From Acidisphaera sp. S103 (GTDB taxonomy: Bacteria > Pseudomonadota > Alphaproteobacteria > Acetobacterales > Acetobacteraceae), in the NCBI RefSeq assembly GCF_009765975.1, contig NZ_LMUJ01000060.1, positions 251,643 to 299,002 of the forward strand: DNA of 47,360 nucleotides. The letters run 5' to 3'. A program made the position numbers and the translations under genes. This document shows, in pieces, positions 1 to 7,796 of the stretch; position 1 is the stretch's first letter; the number at the start of each line of letters is the position of its first letter. Under the pieces are notes generated by a model, which saw only the letters and a list, made by a program, of their open reading frames with translations, was not told where the DNA came from and searched no databases.

Positions 1-301
1 CAAAATCGACAACCGTCGCGACATCATCGGCTTCATGCAACACCACCTGACCGACCGGGACGCCGTTACGCTCCACGATATCGAACCTGGCATCGGCGTA
101 CTGGGCACGGTACCCCATAGTTTGCGCCCTGAACTGCATATCCAGCAACGATTCCTTCATGGCATCATCGACCGGCATCGCCGCGACACTGGCCAGCATA
201 TGGCTGCGAAACAGCGCATACAGGAAATCGGCATCATCCGGCTGCCGCGGGCGCAGCGTGAACGGCCCCTTTGCGGTCTCCAGCATCACCACACCGCTCA
301 T
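1..301 (-). CDS. GNAT family N-acetyltransferase, N-terminal part (runs off the left edge)
   Basis: The reverse strand reads from an ATG at 299-301 to the window edge without a stop, giving about 100 residues. The translation begins MSGVVMLETAKGPFTLRPRQ and continues with a pattern typical of the GNAT N-terminus: first beta strand (FTLRPRQPDDADFLYALF), helix, then a strand ending in a basic/aromatic turn (FDIVERNGVPVGQVVL) that matches GNAT strands 2-3. The acetyl-CoA loop (Q/RxxGxG/A) would lie outside the window, so activity cannot be judged. An in-frame GTG about 57 bases upstream would add 19 residues that do not look GNAT-like, so the ATG is preferred. The substrate is unknown. Acetyltransferases near tail-collar genes might modify those proteins, but that is only an idea. 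Confidence 0.7.
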   Translation of the reverse strand, partial: MSGVVMLETAKGPFTLRPRQPDDADFLYALFRSHMLASVAAMPVDDAMKESLLDMQFRAQTMGYRAQYADARFDIVERNGVPVGQVVLHEADDVATVVDF

Positions 302-387
302 GTCCGGCTTGCCTTTACCGGACAAGTCGTTGCGATTAATAGCGACCTGTATCCGCACCCATTTACTCGGAGAAGAGAGGCCGCGCC

Positions 388-681
388 ATGGACGAACCGC
401 TGACCCACGAACATTTTTCCCCACATGTCGGCAAACGCTTCAGCTTCGAGGGACATCACCTGACGCTGCTGCTACGCTTAGCCGAACTCCAGCCGCGATT
501 TGCCGCGCCGAACGCACCGCGTGTGCCGTTCACGCTGACATTCGAAGGGCCGGCTGGCGATATCCTGCCGCCGGACCAATACCGGGCCGTCGTCCCAGAC
601 GGCCCGGTATTCGAATTGTATATATCGCCAATCCATACGCCCGCACGCGACCACCAGGATTACCAGGCGGTATTCAACTGA
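388..681 (+). CDS. DUF6916-type small protein
   Basis: This is a 97-residue cytosolic-looking protein with no signal peptide. It starts at an ATG preceded by a purine-rich site (agaagagagg). The N-terminal LTHEHFSPHVGKRF, the central PFTLTFEGP and the final YQAVFN match, from memory, the DUF6916 family, whose members often sit beside tail-collar (MdpB-like) genes. The function of the family is unknown. It is convergent with the first collar gene, and a strong hairpin lies between them. It could be a structural or chaperone partner of the collar proteins; this is suggested only by neighbourhood. Confidence 0.75.
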   Translation: MDEPLTHEHFSPHVGKRFSFEGHHLTLLLRLAELQPRFAAPNAPRVPFTLTFEGPAGDILPPDQYRAVVPDGPVFELYISPIHTPARDHQDYQAVFN

Positions 682-687
682 CACGCG

Positions 688-715
688 CCGTCGCGCGACA
701 TCAACCGCGCGACGG
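688..715. terminator. Strong hairpin between convergent genes
   Basis: A perfect 10-bp inverted repeat (ccgtcgcgcg / cgcgcgacgg) with an 8-base loop lies just after the DUF6916 gene. It overlaps the last codons and stop of the converging collar gene. There is no clear T-run on either side, so it may act as a bidirectional terminator or as an mRNA 3'-end stabiliser. Confidence 0.5.
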
Positions 716-1261
716 AAAGACGCCTTGCAGCGCGATACAGAATTGCATGACGAGATACGGCATCGTGTTGGGATGCGGCTGGTTGCCCGTGCTCATGGTA
801 ATCGCGTTCGGCGCCATGACCACGGTCGGGGCGGGCGGCGTCGCGGCATAAGGACTGATCGTGAACGTGTTGGAACCATCCTTGCCGGTAGCATTTCCGA
901 GCACCACCGAGCTGCTCGGGGTATTCACGTTGTTCGCGGTCGCGGAGTTCGCCGCGGTGTTCAGCGGATGGGTATGCATCGGCATCTCATTGTACAGGAC
1001 CGTATGGTTTTGTTCACCGAACAATTCCCCGATCACACGCGGGGTCAGCCCAGTGCCGCTACCTTGACCCATCGCGATGCGCCCCCGCAGGTCAGGCAAT
1101 CCGAACGTCTGGACGCCGTTCCCGCCATAGGTCGTGCCCAACAGTGAGAACAATGCCGTGTTCTGCTGGATCGACAGCAGTTGTCCCGCACAGAACGCCC
1201 AGCCTTTGGGGGCAAAATTGTACGGAAAAGCCTCGATTTGACCAAGATAGGGTTGAGACAT
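701..1261 (-). CDS. Phage tail-collar domain protein (MdpB-like), paralogue 1
   Basis: The 186-residue protein has the tail-collar layout: MSQPYLGQIEAFPYNFAPKG at the N-terminus, then WAFCAGQLLSI, the GTTYGGNG turn and FGLPDLRGRIAMGQG. After these come an H-T-H-P loop (EMPMHTHPL) and a low-complexity Ser/Asn/Thr stretch. The end (NTMPYLVMQFCIALQGVFPSRG) is the typical C-terminal strand of the family. Start support: GGGGAG lies about ten bases upstream. Phage collar domains form trimeric fibres, but chromosomal relatives such as microcystin-dependent protein MdpB occur outside prophages and their role is unclear. It is the last of three paralogues on the same strand. No other phage structural gene is visible in the window. 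Confidence 0.88.
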   Translation of the reverse strand: MSQPYLGQIEAFPYNFAPKGWAFCAGQLLSIQQNTALFSLLGTTYGGNGVQTFGLPDLRGRIAMGQGSGTGLTPRVIGELFGEQNHTVLYNEMPMHTHPLNTAANSATANNVNTPSSSVVLGNATGKDGSNTFTISPYAATPPAPTVVMAPNAITMSTGNQPHPNTMPYLVMQFCIALQGVFPSRG

Positions 1262-1403
1262 CTTGCTAAACTCCCCGATTATTCATCTGTGACGCGTATG
1301 GTCTTATTACTGGTCGCCAGCAGGATTGCAGTTCGGCGGAAAACCCGGAGCGGACACCAGGCGCACGGACCGTCCATCCGTTGCGCCGAGTCCCCGGCCA
1401 CGG

Positions 1404-1949
1404 TTATGACCGCGCCGGAAAGACCCCTTGCATGGCGATGCAATAACGCAGCACCAGCGTCGGCTGGATGTTGTTGTGCGGCTGCGACCCTCCGGCGGTT
1501 CCAATCGAAGTCGGGGCAAGGGGCGTATCTACGTTCCCTGGATTATAGATATTGCCTGCGCTGGCACCGCCATGCCCGCCACCGGCCTCGGGCTTGGACA
1601 ATAACTGGCCGCTCGGGTTGTTGCTGGCCGCCTGGTTTGTCGCGGCAGTCAATGAATGGGTGTGCGCCGACATGGTCGTTGTCAGCAGGGTCACATTTTC
1701 CGAACCGGCCTCCTCGCCCATGTCGTAAATGCCCCCACCGAGCAATTGGCCTTGTCCAACCGGGATGCGCCCCTGCAGGTCCGGCAGCGCGAAATTACTC
1801 GTGCCATTCCCGCCGTATTGAGTTCCCAGCAAGGAAAACAGCGCGGCATATTGCGAGATCGGCAATATCTGACCTGCGCAATCCATCCAACCGTACGGCG
1901 CGAAGTTATAAGGAAAGACCGTGATCTGTCCAAGAAAGGGTGTCGACAT
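1404..1949 (-). CDS. Phage tail-collar domain protein (MdpB-like), paralogue 2
   Basis: This 181-residue paralogue of its two neighbours begins MSTPFLGQITVFPYNFAPYG. It carries GTQYGGNG, FALPDLQGRIPVGQG and the SAHTHSL loop. The variable middle (about residues 100-150) is rich in Gly, Ser and Asn, and the protein ends VLRYCIAMQGVFPARS. A good AGGAGA Shine-Dalgarno lies just upstream of the ATG. The central insertion (GGGHGGASAG) differs from the other copies, while the framework is conserved, as expected for fibre-tip proteins diversifying in an exposed loop. The 142-bp gap after it (1262-1403) contains an imperfect stem near 1362-1388 that could terminate or attenuate the operon. Confidence 0.88.
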   Translation of the reverse strand: MSTPFLGQITVFPYNFAPYGWMDCAGQILPISQYAALFSLLGTQYGGNGTSNFALPDLQGRIPVGQGQLLGGGIYDMGEEAGSENVTLLTTTMSAHTHSLTAATNQAASNNPSGQLLSKPEAGGGHGGASAGNIYNPGNVDTPLAPTSIGTAGGSQPHNNIQPTLVLRYCIAMQGVFPARS

Positions 1950-2009
1950 CTTCTTCTCCTGGCGTGGTCCGTTTCAAACGGACTCATAGGTTTCCAGCGT
2001 ACGTGCGAT

Positions 2010-2537
2010 TTAGCTTTGGGTGGGAAACACCCCCACGGTGGAGATGATGTAGTTCACCGTGTTGAAGGGCTGCCGGTTTTCATGAGGCTGATTGCCCCCG
2101 GCCGATCCGATCGCCGCCGGCGCGAGCGTGACGGTCGCGCCGGTTGTACCGTAGATGGATATGGCAATGGAGGCGGTCGCCTGGGACAGCGCCGCCGTCG
2201 CGGCCGGCTTCGACACGGTACCCGATGCCGACGACGCCAACAGCGGATGGTTATGGCCGGGGATCTGCTGACTGGTCAGTGTCACGTTTTCCGTACCGCC
2301 GATCTGCCCCAGCACCGCCTGCGGCAAACCGAGGCCCGTGCCTTGACCCATTGGCGACCGGCCTTGCAAGTTCGGCACCCCGAAGGTCTGTATACCGTCG
2401 CCGCCGTACGTCGTGCCCAGCAGCGCAAAGAGCGCATTATACTGAGCAATCGACAAAAGCCGGCCATCGCAGGGGACCCAGTCCACGGGCGCGAAACTGA
2501 AGCCGACAGCAATGACCTGTCCGAGAAATTGGTCCAT
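2010..2537 (-). CDS. Phage tail-collar domain protein (MdpB-like), paralogue 3
   Basis: First of the three collar genes in transcription order, 175 residues. The start is set at the ATG at 2535-2537 because GGGGGAGG stands right before it and the protein then begins MDQFLGQVIAVGFSFAPVDW like its paralogues. A longer upstream start would add 14 residues unlike the family. It has GTTYGGDG, FGVPNLQGRSPMGQG, IPGHNHPLL in place of the usual HTH loop, and the C-terminal FNTVNYIISTVGVFPTQS. Only 60 bp separate it from the next collar gene, so the three are probably one transcript. Confidence 0.88.
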   Translation of the reverse strand: MDQFLGQVIAVGFSFAPVDWVPCDGRLLSIAQYNALFALLGTTYGGDGIQTFGVPNLQGRSPMGQGTGLGLPQAVLGQIGGTENVTLTSQQIPGHNHPLLASSASGTVSKPAATAALSQATASIAISIYGTTGATVTLAPAAIGSAGGNQPHENRQPFNTVNYIISTVGVFPTQS

Positions 2538-2678
2538 TTTTAGCCTCCCCCAGCCCGGCCCATCCGGGCGACATGACATCGCGCGCCGATCTTTGACCTC
2601 GTTTTATCTTCATCGTGTCCGGCCCACAACCGGAAGATGCATGCGGACCGTGAGATCACCGAGCGGCCGTCAAAAGAC

Positions 2679-2760
2679 ACTTGATCCTCTCTTTGTAATG
2701 GAACTGTGCCATCTGTGGAATAGGGTTGCGCGTGATAAAGTCGTTCTAAATTTGTTATAT
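2679..2760 (+). repeat. Diverged direct repeat, copy 1
   Basis: The block starts acttgatcctctctttgtaa, continues tggaactgtgc, and ends tttgttatat. It matches copy 2 at 3016-3087 best over the first 30 bases and the last 10. Its function is unknown; it may be a duplicated regulatory segment or the remnant of a small mobile element. Confidence 0.4.
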
Positions 2761-3015
2761 TAGCAGTTCACGATGACGGCTCCTGACCAACCGGGTTAAT
2801 CCGCCGCGGGCAGAAAGGCAGTTGCACCTGAATGGCGCCCATTGCTCCCGTAGACCGTAGAGGTGATGTGCCGGACAGGAGACAACGAACGACCAGGATC
2901 AACACATGCACGCTCTGCACCATCCATCCCGAACGCCCCGACCGGATGGACTGCTGGCGCTATCATCGTCCGGCTCGCCAGGGTGTAGGCGCCTTACCAG
3001 GGTTGGCAATAAGTT

Positions 3016-3087
3016 ACTTGATCTCTCCCTTGCAATGGAATTATTCTGTGCGAGAGGACGTTGGGGGACTTGGTCGGTTTGTTATAT
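3016..3087 (+). repeat. Diverged direct repeat, copy 2
   Basis: The block starts acttgatctctcccttgcaa, continues tggaattattctgtgc, and ends tttgttatat. The middle differs in length from copy 1 at 2679-2760. It lies about 300 bases upstream of the Hint-domain gene, and its tttgttatat end could serve as a -10 region. Confidence 0.4.
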
Positions 3088-3391
3088 ATCAAACACGAAA
3101 TGAGTGCAGTTTTATAACAGCCGTGCTCCTCACAATAAATATCGGAAAATGTTAAGATTGTCGGGATGAAGGACCAATGCTGGCGGGATTGCTTGAACCC
3201 GTAGCCGGCATAAAAATGGGGGTAGACGAGATACATGGCAACCGGAATGGGCGGCAATCGGTCACAAGCGACCTTCAACGACAGGACGGATTGCACGCAG
3301 GCGCGTGAGCGTGGCTGCAGTATATCCGGCATCGCGCAACCCATGGCCGGCACTATGATCGAATCAATAATCGGACGGGGGGCCTGAACCG

Positions 3392-5491
3392 ATGACGACC
3401 AAAACCATTTCTAACACGACGGGTTCGTACTACTACTACGGAAACGGCGTGACGCTGACCAACGCGGGCGTCCAAGGCGCGCCGGGCTTGAGCGACCAGA
3501 ATTGGGGTGTCGAAATTGGAGGCGACACCAAGAGTGGGGGCAACAACGACACGCTCGTCAACCGCGGCACCATTCTTGGCGAGCGTATCGGTGTCTACAT
3601 CAAAGGCGGCACCGGCGACACCGTCATCAATGAGGCTGGAAAACTCATAGCCGGCGACTTCTACCCCGGCCAAGGCGGCGTCACTTTCGAGAGTACCCGT
3701 GGCACCATAATCAATTACGGCACAATCAGTGGCCCCCCCATCAAGAATGGCGAGAGCGGTAACGGCGTCGAGTTGAGAGACGGCGGTCTCCTCACCAACT
3801 TCGGAACCGTGTTGGGCGGCGGCGCTCTTGTCGGGAACCAGGCCTTCCCGGATGCGGTCGGGACCGTCGTCAACTCGGGCGTTATCCTCGGCAATGCCAA
3901 CTACGGCGCCGTCTATATGGCGTTCGGCGGCACCATCACCAACCTGGCCGGCGGCCGGATTTCGGCAAACGGTGCCACCTCCTCGTACGGGGGGGCACCG
4001 GCGTACGGCATCTTCATCAAATCGGGCCCCGGCACGGTCACCAATGCCGGAACGATCGACGGTAACGCCGGTGCCGGCGGCAACGCGATACTACTTGGGG
4101 CTAATTATCAGAACCGCGTCATCGCCGACCCAGGCGCGGTTTTCCTCGGCACCGTCAACGGCGGCACCGCCGCCGACGCCACACTGGAACTGGCCTCCGG
4201 CTCCAGCACCGGCACGCTCAGCGGCTTCGGCTCGCAATTCACCAATTTCGGAAGCATCGCCTTCGATCCCAACGCGTCCTGGCTGTTGGAAACCAATACA
4301 GCGATCGCCTCCACGCACATCAGCGGCTTTGCTCAAGGTGACACGATCGACGTAACCGGGTTCACCGCCACGAATGTCGGGGATGTCGGCGGTGTCACGA
4401 CAGTGACTCTGACCAATAGTGGCGGCACACATCTCGTAGTGAATCTAGGGGCACCCGCCGGCAACGTCACCATCGCCTCCGGCCCCGGTATCGACGGCAC
4501 CGAGATCACCACCATCTGCTTCTGCCGCGACACGCAGATCGGCACTCCAAGCGGTGAGGTCCCCGTCCAGACCCTGAAAGCCGGCGACATGGTGCTGACC
4601 GCCCATAACGGCCCGCGCAAGGTCACCTGGGTCGGCACCGGCAAGGTGCTCGCCACCCGCGGCAAGCGCGGCGTCGCCACCCCAGTGATCGTCCGTAAGG
4701 GCGCCCTGGGGGACAACGTGCCGAACCGCGATCTGCACGTGACCAAAGCCCACTCGCTCTACCTCGACGACGTGCTGATCCCGGTCGAATTCCTCGTCAA
4801 CCACCGCACCATCCTGTGGGACGACCGAGCCCAGGAAGTCGAGATCTACCATGTCGAGCTGGAAAGCCACGACATCCTGATCGCCAACGGCGTGCCGGCC
4901 GAAAGCTACCGCGACGACGGCAATCGCTGGCTGTTCCAGAACGCCAACGAAGGCTGGCACCTGCCGCCGCAGGAACCCTACGCCCCGGTGCTGACCGGCG
5001 GTCCGATCGTCGATGCCGTGTGGCAACGCCTGCTGGACCGAGCGGGCCCACGCGACACCGGCCCACTGACGGACGATCCCGACCTGCACCTGGTCGTCGA
5101 CGGCAAGCGTGTGGACGCTCAAGAACGGACAGGCTCCGTCTACATCTTCCGCCTGCCTGCCGCCCCGGCCAGCGTGGCGGTCGCCTCCCGCACCGGCGTA
5201 CCGTCCGAACTCGGCATCACCCGCGATCCCAGGGCCCTGGGCGTGGCGCTGCGCCGCGTGGCCATACGGCAGGGCTCCAAGTTCATGCTGTTCGATGCCG
5301 ACGACGAACGGCTGACCACCGGCTTCCACGGCTACGAACCAACCGACAATCTACGTTGGACCGACGGCCACGCCGAACTCCCGATCGAGGCCTTCGCTCG
5401 TTTCGACAAAGGCGCCGAGGTGATGCTGCATCTGGGCGGTGCGACACGCTATCCCGATGACCGGGAAGATGCGGGGCAGGCCGCGGCCTGA
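3392..5491 (+). CDS. Beta-repeat surface protein with Hedgehog/intein (Hint) domain
   Basis: A 699-residue protein in three parts. Residues 1 to about 370 are Gly/Asn/Thr-rich beta-helix-like repeats (TNAG, NAGTIDG, TNLAGGRI), as in autotransporter passenger and adhesin regions, with no classical signal peptide. A Hint domain follows from Cys376 (CFCRDTQIGTPSGEVPVQTL) and contains block-B Thr451-Lys-Ala-His454 (TKAH). Residues of about 560-690 form a C-terminal domain (DLHLVVDGKRVDAQERTG to LRWTDGHAELPIEAF) that I recall from related Acetobacteraceae Hint proteins. In the Hint superfamily the first Cys and the TxxH motif drive an N-S acyl shift and self-cleavage. Both are present here, so self-processing is plausible. 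The protein probably acts outside the cell; its export route is not visible. Confidence 0.88.
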   Translation: MTTKTISNTTGSYYYYGNGVTLTNAGVQGAPGLSDQNWGVEIGGDTKSGGNNDTLVNRGTILGERIGVYIKGGTGDTVINEAGKLIAGDFYPGQGGVTFESTRGTIINYGTISGPPIKNGESGNGVELRDGGLLTNFGTVLGGGALVGNQAFPDAVGTVVNSGVILGNANYGAVYMAFGGTITNLAGGRISANGATSSYGGAPAYGIFIKSGPGTVTNAGTIDGNAGAGGNAILLGANYQNRVIADPGAVFLGTVNGGTAADATLELASGSSTGTLSGFGSQFTNFGSIAFDPNASWLLETNTAIASTHISGFAQGDTIDVTGFTATNVGDVGGVTTVTLTNSGGTHLVVNLGAPAGNVTIASGPGIDGTEITTICFCRDTQIGTPSGEVPVQTLKAGDMVLTAHNGPRKVTWVGTGKVLATRGKRGVATPVIVRKGALGDNVPNRDLHVTKAHSLYLDDVLIPVEFLVNHRTILWDDRAQEVEIYHVELESHDILIANGVPAESYRDDGNRWLFQNANEGWHLPPQEPYAPVLTGGPIVDAVWQRLLDRAGPRDTGPLTDDPDLHLVVDGKRVDAQERTGSVYIFRLPAAPASVAVASRTGVPSELGITRDPRALGVALRRVAIRQGSKFMLFDADDERLTTGFHGYEPTDNLRWTDGHAELPIEAFARFDKGAEVMLHLGGATRYPDDREDAGQAAA

Positions 5492-5501
5492 TACGACGTC
5501 G

Positions 5502-5521
5502 TGGCGGGCGCAGGCCCGCCA
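5502..5521. terminator. Hairpin between convergent genes
   Basis: An 8-bp perfect inverted repeat (tggcgggc / gcccgcca) with a GCAG loop lies between the Hint gene and the converging short-chain dehydrogenase gene. It has no T-run, so termination is likely but not certain. Confidence 0.45.
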
Positions 5522-5554
5522 TCCACGCCGGCTCCAACACCAACGGACGACTCG

Positions 5555-6319
5555 TTACTCCGCCGTCCAGCCCCCGTCGACCACCAGCGCCGTCCCCGTC
5601 ACCAGCGCGGCCGCGTCGCTCGCCAGGAACACCACCGCGCCCATCAGATCCTCGACCGTCCCCAGCCGCCCCAGCTTGATCCGCCGCAGCACGTCGTCGC
5701 GGAACGCAACGTTCTCGAAGAACGGTTTTGTCAGCGGCGTATCGATGAAGGTGGGACCAATGGAATTCACCCGGATACCCAACGGCGCCAGGTCGATCGC
5801 CATCGCCTTGGTCAGCCCCTCGATCCCATGCTTGGTCATGCAATAGACCGTGCGGTTCTGCCCGCCGACATGGCCCATCTGTGACGAGATATGGATGATC
5901 GACCCACCCTTGCCCGCCGCCGCCATCTTCCGAACCACTGCCTGGGCAACGAAATACGCCGCCCGCTGATTCAACCCGGTGATGGCGTCATAATCGTCCT
6001 CGGTCACATCCAGGAACGTGCGCGGCCGATTGGTCCCGGCGTTGTTGACCAGCACATCGAACGCATCCGCCGCCTCGATCGCCGACCGCACCGCCGCCGT
6101 GTCGGTCACATCCAGCACCAGCGTCTCCGCCGATCCACCCGCCGCGCGTATCTCTTGCGCGGCGTCCGTGATCTCGGCCGCGGTCCGCGCAATCAGGGTC
6201 ACATGCGCGCCAACCTCGGCCAGCGCCGCCGCGGCCGCCAGCCCGATGCCCCGCCCCGCGCCCGTCACCAGCGCCCGCCGGCCATCAAGCCGCATGGAGG
6301 GAAGCCGAGGCAGCGTCAT
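5555..6319 (-). CDS. Short-chain dehydrogenase/reductase, last gene of the liv operon
   Basis: A classical SDR of 254 residues: nucleotide-binding TGAGRGIG near residue 19, NNAG in the middle, catalytic Ser (ISSQMG) and Tyr/Lys (YCMTK), then a Pro-rich substrate loop (NSIGPTFIDTPL) and a C-terminal VVDGGWTAE. The start is set at the ATG 6317-6319, which overlaps the LivF stop as ATGA; a longer start would lie inside livF. The TGxxxGIG motif and an acidic residue after strand 2 do not settle NADH versus NADPH. Coupling to the transporter suggests it oxidises or reduces the imported compound or a product of it; the substrate is unknown. Confidence 0.9.
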   Translation of the reverse strand: MTLPRLPSMRLDGRRALVTGAGRGIGLAAAAALAEVGAHVTLIARTAAEITDAAQEIRAAGGSAETLVLDVTDTAAVRSAIEAADAFDVLVNNAGTNRPRTFLDVTEDDYDAITGLNQRAAYFVAQAVVRKMAAAGKGGSIIHISSQMGHVGGQNRTVYCMTKHGIEGLTKAMAIDLAPLGIRVNSIGPTFIDTPLTKPFFENVAFRDDVLRRIKLGRLGTVEDLMGAVVFLASDAAALVTGTALVVDGGWTAE

Positions 6320-7050
6320 ACTGGCAGCAAATCCTCCAGCTTCCATTCCTCGGCCGACGCACCGGCCAGCGCCTGGATGCGCGCCTCGTCCGCCCGCAGT
6401 TCCGCTGCCGGCCCGGAATACACCATCTGGCCGTTCTCCAGCACATAGGCGTGGTCGGAGATTTCCAGGCTCATCCGCACATTCTGCTCCACCAGCAGGA
6501 TGGAGATCCCTTCCTCCCGCATCTGCACGACGATACGGAACACTTCCTTGACGATCAACGGTGCCAGCCCCTGGCTGGGCTCGTCCAAAATCAACAACCG
6601 AGGATTCAGCAGCAGCGCACGACCGATCGACAGCATCTCCTGCTCGCCGCCCGACAATTGTCGGCCCAGGTTCTGCTTGCGCTCGCCCAACCGAGGAAAC
6701 AGCTTGTAGACCCGGCCGATATCGAACGGTCCGGGCCGTTCCATCGGCACCCGCAGGTTCTCGTCCACCGTTAGGTTGGCGAACACCCGCCGGCCTTCCG
6801 GAACATAGCCGACACCCCCCGCCGCGATACGATACGACGGCTGTCCGGTGATATCCTTGCCGAACAGCGAAACCCGGCCGGACCGAGGTGGCGTCAACCC
6901 GACGAGGCTGCGCAGCGTTGTCGTCTTGCCGGCGCCATTACGGCCCAACAACGTCGTGATCTGCCCCTCGGCGACGCTCAACCCCACATCATGCAGGATG
7001 TGGCTTTTGCCGTAATAGGTGTTGAGCCCCTCGGCTTCCAGCGCGCTCAT
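6316..7050 (-). CDS. livF: LivF-type ABC transporter ATP-binding protein
   Basis: The 244-residue ATPase has Walker A GRNGAGKTT, Q-loop region PEGRRVF, signature LSGGEQEM, Walker B LLILDEPSQGL and a switch His-like VEQN segment, the standard LivF pattern. With LivG it powers the LivHM permease in the HAAT (hydrophobic amino acid/amide) family. The ATG overlaps the LivG stop as ATGA at both ends of the gene, so translation of livG, livF and the SDR is probably coupled. Confidence 0.92.
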   Translation of the reverse strand: MSALEAEGLNTYYGKSHILHDVGLSVAEGQITTLLGRNGAGKTTTLRSLVGLTPPRSGRVSLFGKDITGQPSYRIAAGGVGYVPEGRRVFANLTVDENLRVPMERPGPFDIGRVYKLFPRLGERKQNLGRQLSGGEQEMLSIGRALLLNPRLLILDEPSQGLAPLIVKEVFRIVVQMREEGISILLVEQNVRMSLEISDHAYVLENGQMVYSGPAAELRADEARIQALAGASAEEWKLEDLLPV

Positions 7051-7796
7051 TCGGCTTTTCCCAAATAGGCTTCCTGCACGATCGGATTTTCCGCGATCTC
7101 CGCCGGCGTGCCTTCGGCCAGCATCTTGCCCTCACCCAGCACGGTGATCTTGTCGGCCAGGTTGAACACCACGCGCATGTCGTGCTCGATCAGCACGATC
7201 GTATAGGCGCTGTTCCTATGCAACCGCCGGATCAGGTTGGCCACCGCGAACGTCTCGTGTTCCCCCATGCCCGCGGTCGGCTCATCCAGCAGCAGCAGCC
7301 TCGGCTTCAACGTCAGCGCCGTGGCGATTTCCGCCGCCCGCTGATCGCCATGCGACAATTCTCCCACCAGCCGATCCGCCTGAGCCGTCAGGCCAGTCTG
7401 CACCAATGCCTCATCGATCCCGCGCCTGACATCAGCCGCATGCTGACCGCCCAGCCAGAACCGCAGCCGCAGCCCCAGCGCGCTCTCCACGCCGATCCGG
7501 ATGTTTTCCCGCACCGTCAGTTCGGGAAATATCTCGGTGATCTGAAACGTCCGCGCCATCCCCATCGCGACACGAGCGGCGACCGCCTTCTTGGTCACGG
7601 TCGTGCCGTCGAACACGATGTCCCCTGCCGTGGGAGCAAAAAACCCGGAGATCATATTGAAGAACGTCGTCTTCCCCGCCCCGTTGGGTCCAATGATCGC
7701 CCGCAGTTCCCCTGGCGCCACCTGCATCGACACGTCGTCGACCGCGACCAGGCTGCCGAACTGCTTCGTAACGCCACGTACGTCCAGCATGGTCAT
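7047..7796 (-). CDS. livG: LivG-type ABC transporter ATP-binding protein
   Basis: A 249-residue ATPase with Walker A GPNGAGKTT, an extended region after it typical of LivG (GMARTFQITEIFPELTVREN), signature LSHGDQRAAEIA, Walker B LLLLDEPTAGM and IEHDM at the H-loop. LivG proteins differ from LivF by the LSHGxQ signature and the longer helical subdomain, both present here. The start is the ATG at 7794-7796, overlapping the LivM stop (ATGA). A far upstream start in the same frame would run into livM and is not credible. Confidence 0.93.
   Translation of the reverse strand: MTMLDVRGVTKQFGSLVAVDDVSMQVAPGELRAIIGPNGAGKTTFFNMISGFFAPTAGDIVFDGTTVTKKAVAARVAMGMARTFQITEIFPELTVRENIRIGVESALGLRLRFWLGGQHAADVRRGIDEALVQTGLTAQADRLVGELSHGDQRAAEIATALTLKPRLLLLDEPTAGMGEHETFAVANLIRRLHRNSAYTIVLIEHDMRVVFNLADKITVLGEGKMLAEGTPAEIAENPIVQEAYLGKAE

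Larger units (their letters stand above)
2538..3391. other. Long intergenic region between collar genes and the Hint-domain gene
   Basis: No convincing gene is present in these 854 bases; short ORFs on both strands lack family resemblance and ribosome sites. The region must carry the divergent promoters of the collar operon (minus) and the Hint gene (plus). A block beginning acttgatc and ending tttgttatat occurs twice in the same orientation, at about 2679-2760 and 3016-3087. Both copies share a near-identical start (acttgatc, pyrimidine run, aatggaa) but diverge in the middle. Confidence 0.6.

Noticed and set aside
2994..3353. 119-codon open frame on the minus strand in the collar/Hint gap
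   Set aside because: A short stretch resembles a GNAT tail (YPHFYAGYGF) but nothing else fits, there is no ribosome site, and the frame crosses the duplicated block.
4445..5329. 294-codon minus-strand frame inside the Hint gene
   Set aside because: Antisense shadow of a well-supported GC-rich gene; no domain.
1..5491. Complete prophage or contractile injection system at the left end
   Set aside because: Only collar domains are present; no sheath, baseplate, terminase, integrase or lysis gene is visible in the window.
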